From a candidate division TA06 bacterium (GTDB taxonomy: Bacteria > Ratteibacteria > UBA8468 > MWAK01): DNA of 12,166 bases. The notes beneath the pieces are model-generated. The model saw only the letters and a list, made by a program, of their open reading frames with translations, was not told where the DNA came from and searched no databases. Below are positions 6,464-12,166 of this stretch, in pieces. The stretch covers positions 1 to 12,166 of the forward strand of contig JAKJFK010000028.1 of NCBI GenBank assembly GCA_022704925.1, in the 5' to 3' direction. The position numbers were made by a program, and so were the translations under genes. Numbering within the stretch: the stretch's first letter is position 1; each line of letters starts with the position of its first letter.

Positions 6464-7477
6464 ATGGCGATAAAAGTGGCGGTGGTTGGCTGCGGATACT
6501 GGGGTCCGAACCTGGCCCGCAACTTCAGCCAGCTGGCCGGTACCGAGCTGGCCGCCCTCTGCGACCGTGACCGCACCCGGCTGGCCGGACTGGGCAGGAT
6601 CTACCCGGCGGCGCGCCTCTTCACTGACTATCGGAAGCTGCTGGCCTGGCCGGAGATCCAGGCGGTGGCGCTGGCCACGCCGGTGGCCACCCATTACCGG
6701 CTGGGCCGGTTGGCCCTCGAACAGGGTCGGGATCTGCTGGTGGAGAAGCCCCTGACCGCCTCCGGCCGCGAGGCCGAGTCCCTGATCCGCCTGGCCCGGG
6801 AGAAGGGACGGCTGCTGATGGTGGACCACACCTTCGAGTATGCCCCGGCCATCAACCGGATGCGCGAGATAATCGCCGCCGGGGAACTGGGCGATCTTTA
6901 TTACATCCGGGCCGAATGGCTCAACCTGGGCCTGCTGCAACCCGACGTGAACGTGATCTGGGACCTGGCCACGCACATCGTCTCCATCCTGAATTACGTG
7001 ACCGGCCTCGAACCCTCGAGCCTGAAGGCGACCGCGGCCGCCTACCTGCGTCGGGAGATACCGGAGGTGGCCCACATCCAGTTGAATTACGCCGGCCAGG
7101 TCCGGGCCTTCATGACGGTCAGCTGGCTGGAACCGCGCAAGACGCGCAGCATCACCATCGTGGGAAAGCGGCGGATGCTGGTTTACGACCTGACCAACAC
7201 CGAGGAACAGATCAAGATCTTCGACAAGGGCGTGGATCTTGACGCCAGCCATTCCGAGGCCAACCAGTGGCGCATCAATTACCGTTACGGGGACATCTAT
7301 TCCCCCAACCTCAAGAACGTGGAGCCGCTCAGCGCCCTCTGCGGCCACTTCGCCGATTGTCTGAAGGATCGGCGCCGGCCGCGGAGCGACGGCGAGTCGG
7401 GCGCCCGGGTGGTCCGGGTGCTGGAGGCCGCCCAGCGTTCGCTGCGCCGGAACGGCCGGGAGATAAAACTTTCATGA
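6464..7477 (+). CDS. Gfo/Idh/MocA-family NAD(P)-dependent sugar dehydrogenase
   Basis: ATG 6464 has a GGGGGAG site (6452-6458) 5 nt upstream; the longer frame from 6404 overlaps the previous gene. The 337-residue product is the normal length for the family. The N-terminal Rossmann fold has VAVVGCGYWGPNLARNF (5-21), the glycine-rich dinucleotide loop, and the catalytic EKPL (94-97, lysine K95). The C-terminal alpha/beta substrate domain has VDHTFEYAPAINRM (120-133) and IWDLATHIVSIL (165-176), where D167 and H171 sit at the catalytic Asp/His position. Enzymes of this type oxidise a hydroxyl of a nucleotide-linked sugar to a ketone, which the aminotransferase two genes downstream could then use. 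The GCGYWGPN subgroup is common in surface-sugar clusters but differs from WbpB/WlbA proper, so a strict UDP-GlcNAc(3NAc)A pathway is only a possibility. It overlaps the next gene by ATGA. Confidence 0.93.
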   Translation: MAIKVAVVGCGYWGPNLARNFSQLAGTELAALCDRDRTRLAGLGRIYPAARLFTDYRKLLAWPEIQAVALATPVATHYRLGRLALEQGRDLLVEKPLTASGREAESLIRLAREKGRLLMVDHTFEYAPAINRMREIIAAGELGDLYYIRAEWLNLGLLQPDVNVIWDLATHIVSILNYVTGLEPSSLKATAAAYLRREIPEVAHIQLNYAGQVRAFMTVSWLEPRKTRSITIVGKRRMLVYDLTNTEEQIKIFDKGVDLDASHSEANQWRINYRYGDIYSPNLKNVEPLSALCGHFADCLKDRRRPRSDGESGARVVRVLEAAQRSLRRNGREIKLS

Positions 7478-7956
7478 TCAGGGAAGACGTGGTGGTCGGC
7501 CGGGGCACCCTGATTTTTCACCCCGACCTGGTCAACCTTTACGGCTGCGTGCTCGGCGAGGAGTGCCGGGTGGGCGCCTTCGTGGAGATCCGGTCCGGGG
7601 TGGTGATCGGAGACCGGGTGAAGATCCAGGCCTTCGCCTTCATTCCCGAGGGCGTCACCATCGAGGACGGCGTCTTCATAGGTCCGCACGCCTGCTTTAC
7701 CAATGACCGCTATCCGCGGGCGGTCAACGCCGACGGCGGCGTGCGCCGGCCGGACGACTGGGAGACGGAACGGACGCTGGTCAGGCGGGGCGCCAGCATC
7801 GGCGCCAACGCCACCATTCTTTCCGGCCTGGTGATCGGCGCCGGCGCCCTGGTGGCCGCCGGCGCGGTGGTTACCCGCGACGTCCCGGACGGGGTGCTGG
7901 TGGCCGGGAATCCGGCCCGGGTCATCCGCCGCCTGGAAGCGGAGAAGCCGCGATGA
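7474..7956 (+). CDS. hexapeptide-repeat sugar O/N-acyltransferase (WbpD/WlbB-like)
   Basis: The 160-residue product is a left-handed beta-helix of hexapeptide repeats ([LIV]GxxxX), for example VLGEECRVGAFVEIRSGVVIGDRVKIQA (26-53), VTIEDGVFIGPHACFTNDRYP (61-81) and ASIGANATILSGLVIGAGALVAAGAVV (107-133), ending in the typical VAGNPARVIR (143-152). The FTNDRYPRA loop interrupting the helix is characteristic of the acetyltransferases that N-acetylate the 3-amino group of UDP-sugars (WbpD, WlbB, QdtC and relatives). They are trimers using acetyl-CoA and act in the cytoplasm. Its position between a sugar dehydrogenase and a sugar aminotransferase fits N-acylation of the new amino group. The start ATG overlaps the upstream stop (ATGA, 7474-7477) and the end overlaps the next start the same way, so translation is probably coupled. 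The acyl group (acetyl or another) is not shown by the sequence. Confidence 0.93.
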   Translation: MIREDVVVGRGTLIFHPDLVNLYGCVLGEECRVGAFVEIRSGVVIGDRVKIQAFAFIPEGVTIEDGVFIGPHACFTNDRYPRAVNADGGVRRPDDWETERTLVRRGASIGANATILSGLVIGAGALVAAGAVVTRDVPDGVLVAGNPARVIRRLEAEKPR

Positions 7957-9059
7957 AGATACCCTTTGTCGATCTGAAGGCCCAGACGGCCGCGCTCCGT
8001 CCGGAACTGGAACGGGAGCTGGCCGCCGTCCTGGGGGATTGCGAGTTTATCCTCGGCTCCCGGGTGCGGGCCTTCGAGGCCGGGTTCGCCGCTTACTGCG
8101 GAAGGCGTTTCGCGGTGGCGGTCAATTCCGGAACGGCCGCCCTGCACTTGGCCCTGCTGGCCCACGCCATCGGGCCGGGCGACGAGGTTATCAGCGTTTC
8201 CCATACCTTCGCGGCCACGGCCGCGGCCATTCTTTACACCGGCGCCACGCCGGTGCTGGTTGACGTCGACCCGGCGACCCTGAACCTGGACCCGGAGCGC
8301 CTGGAGCAGGCGTTGACCGGGCGCACCCGGGCGATCCTGCCGGTTCACCTTTACGGCCGGCCGGCCGCCATGGCGCCGATCATGGATTTCGCCCGCCGGC
8401 ACGGGCTGGCGGTGATCGAGGATGCCTGCCAGGCCCACGGCGCCGAACTCGGGGGCGTCCGGGTGCCGGTCTCCGGAACCGGCTGTTTCTCCTTCTACCC
8501 GAGCAAGAACCTGGGCGCCTGCGGCGAGGGCGGCTGCCTGGTGACCGATTCGGAAGAGGTCGCGGCCCGGGCGGCGGCCCTGCGCGACCACGGCCAGACC
8601 GAGAAGTACCGGCACCAGTACCTGGGCTTTAACTACCGGATGCCGGCCTTCCAGGGCGCGGTTCTCAAGGTCAAGCTGCCGCACCTGGAGGCGTGGACGC
8701 TGGCCCGGCGCGAGCATGCCCGGCGTTACCTGGAGGGGTTGGCCGGGCTCGACCTGCTCCGGCCGGAGGACCCGGCGGGAGCGCGCCACGTCTTCCACCT
8801 CTTCGTGGTCCGTCATCCGGAGCGGGACCGCCTCCAGGCCGACCTGTCCGGGCAGGGAATCGCCACCGGCCTTCATTACCCGATACCGGTCCATCTCCAG
8901 CCGGCCTTCGCCGGTCGGGTGCGGCCGGCCGGGCCGCTGGCCGTGACCGAGGCCGCCGCCCGCCAGGTGCTTTCGCTGCCCATGTACCCGGAACTTACCG
9001 TCGAGCAGGTGGATTTCGTCTGCGCCGCCATGCGGGCCGCCCTGTCCGGCCATGGATAA
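7953..9059 (+). CDS. DegT/DnrJ/EryC1/StrS-family PLP-dependent sugar aminotransferase
   Basis: The 368-residue product is full length. Type-I PLP enzyme marks: NSGTAALHLAL (58-68) binding the cofactor phosphate, HTFAATAAAILYTGATPVLVDVD (84-106), EDACQAHGAE (156-165, D157 contacts the pyridine nitrogen), CFSFYPSKNLGACGEGG (178-194) with the PLP-binding lysine K185, LGFNYRMPAFQGA (224-236) and the conserved GLHYPIPVHLQPAF (306-319). The enzyme moves an amino group, usually from glutamate, onto a keto sugar attached to a nucleotide. With the dehydrogenase and acyltransferase just upstream this forms the three-step ketone, amine, amide module of WbpB-WbpE-WbpD or of Qui3N/Fuc3N pathways. The position aminated cannot be read from the sequence; a 3-amino sugar is the most common product for such trios. 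It overlaps both neighbours (ATGA upstream; 8 nt with the GT2 gene downstream). Confidence 0.97.
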   Translation: MKIPFVDLKAQTAALRPELERELAAVLGDCEFILGSRVRAFEAGFAAYCGRRFAVAVNSGTAALHLALLAHAIGPGDEVISVSHTFAATAAAILYTGATPVLVDVDPATLNLDPERLEQALTGRTRAILPVHLYGRPAAMAPIMDFARRHGLAVIEDACQAHGAELGGVRVPVSGTGCFSFYPSKNLGACGEGGCLVTDSEEVAARAAALRDHGQTEKYRHQYLGFNYRMPAFQGAVLKVKLPHLEAWTLARREHARRYLEGLAGLDLLRPEDPAGARHVFHLFVVRHPERDRLQADLSGQGIATGLHYPIPVHLQPAFAGRVRPAGPLAVTEAAARQVLSLPMYPELTVEQVDFVCAAMRAALSGHG

Positions 9060-9777
9060 CCCGTCCGGCGTCCTGGTCTTCCTGCCGGTCTACAACGAGG
9101 CCGGGAAATTGAGCGGCCTGCTGGAGAAGTTCCGGCCCGGGCTGGTGGACGAGGTGCTGGTGATTGACGACGGCTCCACCGACGGTTCGGGCGCGGTCGC
9201 CGGCCGGTACCCGGTGATCGTCCTGCGCAACGAGAAGCAGCGGGGTGTGGGTGCCGGCATCCGGCGGGCCGTCCATTACGGGCGCCAACGCGGACACCGG
9301 GTCCTGGTGGTGATGGCCGGCAACGGCAAGGACGACCCCCGGGAGATACCGCGCCTGCTGGAGCCGATTCTCCGCGAGGGGGTCGATTACGTGCAGGGAT
9401 CCCGTTTCCTGTCCGAAGGCCGGTACCGGAACCTGCCCCTCTTCCGGCTGGTGATGATCAAGATTTTCACCCGGCTGGTCAACCTGGCGACCGGATTTCA
9501 CGGGACCGACGTCACCAACGGGTTCCGGGCCTACCGGCTGGGGATCTTCGATCACCCGGCCGTTAACATCGAGGCGGAATGGCTGGACACTTACGAGATG
9601 GAGTATTACATACATTACAAGGCGCTCACGCTCGGTTTCAAGGTTCGGGAGGTCCCGGTTTCCAAGCTGTACCCGGCCGGGCGTCACCGGGCGGCCTATA
9701 CCAAGATACGACCTTTCGTCGATTGGTGGCGGATGGTCCGGCCGCTGGTTTTTTTGGTTTTCCGGATCAAGCGGTGA
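9052..9777 (+). CDS. GT2-family glycosyltransferase (dolichyl-phosphate-mannose-synthase-like) with altered DxD region
   Basis: The 241-residue product has one GT-A domain. VLVFLPVYNEAGKL (7-20) is the first strand, VLVIDDGSTDGS (35-46) the nucleotide-binding DDGSTD loop, RGVGAGIRRAVHYG (64-77) the usual helix, and GTDVTNGFRAYR (151-162) the acceptor-side motif. Where most relatives have a metal-binding DADxQHDP-type motif after the hydrophobic strand, this protein has VMAGNGKDDPREIP (87-100), so both DxD acids are replaced. I recall the same MAGNGKDDP variant in other glycan clusters, so it is probably a subfamily trait rather than damage. No membrane helix is evident beyond a hydrophobic patch near the C-terminus (230-238). 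It probably transfers the sugar made by this operon onto a polyprenyl phosphate or a growing glycan. The start overlaps the upstream gene by 8 nt. Confidence 0.92.
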   Translation: MDNPSGVLVFLPVYNEAGKLSGLLEKFRPGLVDEVLVIDDGSTDGSGAVAGRYPVIVLRNEKQRGVGAGIRRAVHYGRQRGHRVLVVMAGNGKDDPREIPRLLEPILREGVDYVQGSRFLSEGRYRNLPLFRLVMIKIFTRLVNLATGFHGTDVTNGFRAYRLGIFDHPAVNIEAEWLDTYEMEYYIHYKALTLGFKVREVPVSKLYPAGRHRAAYTKIRPFVDWWRMVRPLVFLVFRIKR

Positions 9778-9815
9778 CGGGAGGCTGAATGGCGGAATCC
9801 CGGCGGGAGAAGACC

Positions 9816-10877
9816 ATGGACCAGATACGCATTGACAGTCACAAGCTCATCTACCATCCGGAGCGGGTGGCCGCCTGGCTGGCCGGAAAGGACATCTACC
9901 CGATCTACCTGGAGATCGGGCCGGCCGGGTCCTGCAATCACCGCTGCATCTTCTGCGCCCTGGATTATCTCGGCTACCGGAAGAACTTGCTGGAGACCGG
10001 GCGGCTCAAGTCATTCCTGGGCGAGGCGGCCCGCAAGGGGGTCAAGAGCGTGATGTACGCCGGCGAAGGCGAGCCGCTGCTGCACCGGGAGATCGCCGGC
10101 ATCATCAACCACACCCGGGGGCTGGGGATCGACGTCGCCCTTACCACCAACGGCGTCCTCTTCAAGCCGGAGCTGGCCAGGGAGTGTCTCGGTTCCCTGA
10201 CCTGGATGAAGGTCAGCCTGGACGCGGCCACCCCGGAGACCTACGCCCGGGTGCACGGCTGTCCGCCCGGCGACTGGCGGCGGGTCATGGAGAACCTGAA
10301 GGCGGCGGTCGCCCTGCGCGCGGAACGGAAGTACGCCGCCACCATAGGCGTGCAGCTGCTGCTCCTGCCCGAGAATTGCGAGGAGGTGGCCGAACTGGCC
10401 GGCCAGCTCCAGGCCATCGGGGCGGACTACCTGGTGGTCAAGCCTTACTCCCAGCACCCGAAGAGCGGCCACCGGCGTCCGAAGGGTTTCAACTACGCGC
10501 GTTTCCAGAAGCTGGAGAGGGAACTGGAGCAGTTTCAGACCGACCGGTTCCAGGTCTTCTTCCGGGCCCGGGCCATGGGGAAGCTGAACCGCGCCCGAAC
10601 TTACCGGCGCTGCCTTGGCCTGCCGTTCTGGGCCTATCTCGACGCGGCCGGCAATCTCTGGGCCTGCAGCGCCTACCTGGGCGACCGGGATTTTCTCTAC
10701 GGCAACATCTACCAGGCCACCCTGGGCGAAATCTGGACCGGCCGGCGCCGCCGGGAGGTCCAGGCGCGGGTGGCCCGGATGGACACCGGCCGCTGCCGTG
10801 AGATCTGCCGGCTGGACGAGATCAACGCTTATCTCTGGGAACTCAAGCATCCCTCCGCCCACGTCAATTTCATATGA
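9816..10877 (+). CDS. radical SAM enzyme with SPASM/twitch-like C-terminus, possible sugar-modifying enzyme
   Basis: The product from ATG 9816 has 353 residues. This start has a GGGAGA site (9805-9810) and begins at the conserved IRIDSHKL; ATG 9789 with CGGGAGG (9778-9784) is an alternative adding nine residues. The SAM-binding [4Fe-4S] motif is CNHRCIFC (C40, C44, C47; CX3CX2C). YAGEGEPLLH (81-90) is the GGE-like segment, and ALTTNGV (108-114) and MKVSLDAATPETY (131-143) are further barrel strands. The C-terminus holds C266-X12-G279-X4-C284, an exact SPASM/twitch signature, then C327-X3-C331, enough for one auxiliary iron-sulfur cluster. The middle CX2CX5C of a full SPASM domain is missing. 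Such enzymes do radical chemistry on peptides or sugars. Placement between a glycosyltransferase and an E1 pair in a sugar operon favours a sugar or glycolipid substrate, for example epimerisation or deoxygenation; this is inference. Confidence 0.93.
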   Translation: MDQIRIDSHKLIYHPERVAAWLAGKDIYPIYLEIGPAGSCNHRCIFCALDYLGYRKNLLETGRLKSFLGEAARKGVKSVMYAGEGEPLLHREIAGIINHTRGLGIDVALTTNGVLFKPELARECLGSLTWMKVSLDAATPETYARVHGCPPGDWRRVMENLKAAVALRAERKYAATIGVQLLLLPENCEEVAELAGQLQAIGADYLVVKPYSQHPKSGHRRPKGFNYARFQKLERELEQFQTDRFQVFFRARAMGKLNRARTYRRCLGLPFWAYLDAAGNLWACSAYLGDRDFLYGNIYQATLGEIWTGRRRREVQARVARMDTGRCREICRLDEINAYLWELKHPSAHVNFI

Positions 10878-11845
10878 ACCCGACGGCGATTCCCGACCGC
10901 GTCCGGCTCTCGATTTACCGGACGATGCTCCTGATCCGGCGGGTGGAGGAGCGGCTCTGCGCGCTTTACCCGGACCAGGAGATCAAGTGTCCGATCCACC
11001 TTTACATCGGTCAGGAGGCGGTGGCCGCCGGCGTCTGTGCCCGGCTGCGGAAATCGGATTACCTGGTCAGCAATCACCGGAGCCACGGTCACTACCTGGC
11101 CAAGGGCGGCGGCCTCCGGGAATTTTTCGCCGAACTTTACGGCCGGCGGACCGGTTGCAGCGGCGGCTGGGGCGGTTCGATGCACCTGGCCGATCCGGAA
11201 CTGGGCCTGCTGGGCAGTTCGGCCATCGTGGCCGGCGGCATTCCGATCGCGGTCGGCGCGGCCCTGGCCGCCCGGATGGAAGGGCGCGGCCGGGTGGCCG
11301 CGGTCTTCTTCGGCGACGGCGCCGCGGACGAGGGGGTCTTTTACGAGAGCCTCAATTTCGCCGCCCTGCGGAAGCTGCCGGTCGTCTTCGTCTGCGAGAA
11401 CAACTTTTACGCCACCAATTCGCGCCAGTCGGCCCGGCAGCCGCTGGACAACATTTACCGCCGCGGCCGGATCTTCGGGATCCCGGGCTTCCGGCTGGAC
11501 GGGAACGACGCGGCGGCCGTTTACGCGGCGGCCGGCCGGGCGGTCGAGCGGGCCCGCCGGGGCCGGGGTCCGACGCTGCTGGAGTGCCGGACCTACCGCT
11601 GGAAGCAGCACGTCGGGTACCAGGAGGACTGGGAAGGCGGCTGCCGGCCGGCCCGTGAACTGTCTTGCTGGAAGAAACGCTGTCCGCTGGAAAGGTTCGG
11701 CCGCCGGCTCCGGCGCTCCGGCCTGCTGACGCCGGCGCGGGAGCGGGCGCTGACCGCGGAAATCGACCGCCGGATCGAGGCGGCCCGGGCCGCCGCCCGC
11801 CGCGAACCGTCGGCCGACACGATTGAATGCGACGGGGGAGATTGA
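10874..11845 (+). CDS. thiamine-diphosphate-dependent 2-oxo acid dehydrogenase E1, alpha subunit
   Basis: The 323-residue product shows the E1 alpha fold: YRTMLLIRRVEERL (15-28), IHLYIGQEAVAAGV (41-54), NHRSHGHYLAKGG (67-79, active-site histidines), GCSGGWGGSMHLAD (94-107) and the ThDP/Mg motif FFGDGAADEGVFYESLNFAALRKLPVVFVCENNFYA split at 145-149 (FFGDG) and 175-180 (ENNFYA). These enzymes decarboxylate a 2-oxo acid and hold the acyl-ThDP intermediate. The loop that in pyruvate dehydrogenase reads YRxxGHSxxD is here YRWKQHVGYQEDWEGG (241-256): the His is kept but the following Ser is Val. At 323 residues it is slightly short for the family. No E2 acyltransferase or E3 gene is seen, so it may act with a non-lipoyl acceptor. 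The start overlaps the radical SAM stop (ATGA). Confidence 0.94.
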   Translation: MNPTAIPDRVRLSIYRTMLLIRRVEERLCALYPDQEIKCPIHLYIGQEAVAAGVCARLRKSDYLVSNHRSHGHYLAKGGGLREFFAELYGRRTGCSGGWGGSMHLADPELGLLGSSAIVAGGIPIAVGAALAARMEGRGRVAAVFFGDGAADEGVFYESLNFAALRKLPVVFVCENNFYATNSRQSARQPLDNIYRRGRIFGIPGFRLDGNDAAAVYAAAGRAVERARRGRGPTLLECRTYRWKQHVGYQEDWEGGCRPARELSCWKKRCPLERFGRRLRRSGLLTPARERALTAEIDRRIEAARAAARREPSADTIECDGGD

Positions 11846-11847
11846 AG

Positions 11848-12166
11848 ATGCCCTGGTCACGGATACCGGTTGACCCGCTGGAGACCGACCGCGCCCAACG
11901 GCTTCGGGCCGAGGGGCGGCGGACGATCACCTACCGCGAGGCCCTGCGCGAGGCGCTTGAGCAGGCCCTGGACACCGATCCGCGGGTCTTTCTCTGCGGC
12001 GAGGGCGTTGATGATCCCGGGGGCATCTTCGGCACCACCCGCGGCCTCCAGGACCGGTATGGGCGGGAACGGGTCTTCGATACCCCGCTCTCCGAGAACG
12101 GGATAACCGGGGTGGCGGTCGGCTCGGCCCTGGCCGGCCGGCGGCCGGTGCTGGTCCACCAGCGGG
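11848..12166 (+). CDS. thiamine-diphosphate-dependent 2-oxo acid dehydrogenase E1, beta subunit (3' truncated by window)
   Basis: The frame is open from ATG 11848 to the window end (106 codons visible of an expected 320-340). A GGGGGAG site (11834-11840) lies 7 nt upstream, and the start is two bases after the E1 alpha stop. The visible part is the start of the transketolase-like pyrimidine-binding domain: ITYREALREALEQAL (27-41), VFLCGEGVDDPGGIFG (47-62), GLQDRYGRERVFDTPLSENGITGVAVG (66-92) and GRRPVLVHQR (97-106). E83 in PLSENG is the conserved glutamate that activates the ThDP aminopyrimidine. E1 beta pairs with E1 alpha to complete the active site at their interface. VLVHQR replaces the VEIQF-type segment of ordinary pyruvate dehydrogenase beta subunits, which, together with the unusual alpha loop, suggests a specialised subgroup. 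Confidence 0.94.
   Translation, partial: MPWSRIPVDPLETDRAQRLRAEGRRTITYREALREALEQALDTDPRVFLCGEGVDDPGGIFGTTRGLQDRYGRERVFDTPLSENGITGVAVGSALAGRRPVLVHQR

Noticed and set aside
7710-9053. A 447-codon minus-strand frame opposite the acyltransferase and aminotransferase
   Set aside because: It is rich in G, R, Q, H and P with no recognisable motif and spans the junction of two clear genes on the other strand.
10829-11860. A 343-codon minus-strand frame opposite E1 alpha
   Set aside because: The plus strand encodes a full E1 alpha; the reverse frame is low in complexity and without motifs.

Overview
The window comes from a GC-rich, densely coded bacterium. A predicted lipoprotein, an AsmA/YdbH-like membrane-anchored protein and a surface-sugar gene cluster point to a two-membrane (Gram-negative) cell. 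The mix of genes recalls Desulfobacterota and neighbouring candidate phyla, but nothing here fixes the taxon. No tRNA, rRNA, CRISPR array, insertion sequence or phage gene was seen.

Region 1 (1-2720). The 3' end of a protein with a glycoside-hydrolase-type C-terminal beta-sandwich is followed by a ten-helix EamA/DMT-type transporter (377-1276). The transporter converges, with a 7-nt gap, on a minus-strand PAS-PAS-HD-GYP protein (1284-2720), a probable cyclic-di-GMP phosphodiesterase.

Region 2 (2721-3054). This divergent intergenic region is AT-richer than its flanks. It holds a TATAAT element for the HD-GYP gene, a good sigma70-like promoter facing right, and a dyad GGTATTA-TT-TAATACC exactly where that rightward transcript should begin.

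Region 3 (3055-5203). A 505-residue YdbH/AsmA-like protein is followed after 13 nt by a lipoprotein that joins a short YnbE-like segment to a DUF1318 (YdbL-like) domain. In E. coli the equivalents are three genes, ydbH-ynbE-ydbL, which build a bridge between the two membranes.

Region 4 (5242-12166, continuing past the window). A surface-glycan or modified-sugar operon encodes a GT-C membrane glycosyltransferase, a Gfo/Idh/MocA dehydrogenase, a hexapeptide-repeat acyltransferase, a DegT/StrS aminotransferase, a GT2 glycosyltransferase lacking the usual DxD metal motif, a radical SAM enzyme with a SPASM/twitch-like C-terminus, and thiamine-diphosphate E1 alpha and E1 beta subunits (beta cut by the window end). 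Most junctions are 4-8 nt overlaps. The dehydrogenase-aminotransferase-acyltransferase trio would build an N-acylated amino sugar. The radical SAM enzyme and E1 pair suggest a further step, for example epimerisation plus transfer of a two-carbon unit from a 2-oxo acid to make a branched sugar, by analogy with AviX12 and AviB1/AviB2 of avilamycin biosynthesis. That combination is the most interesting content of the window.
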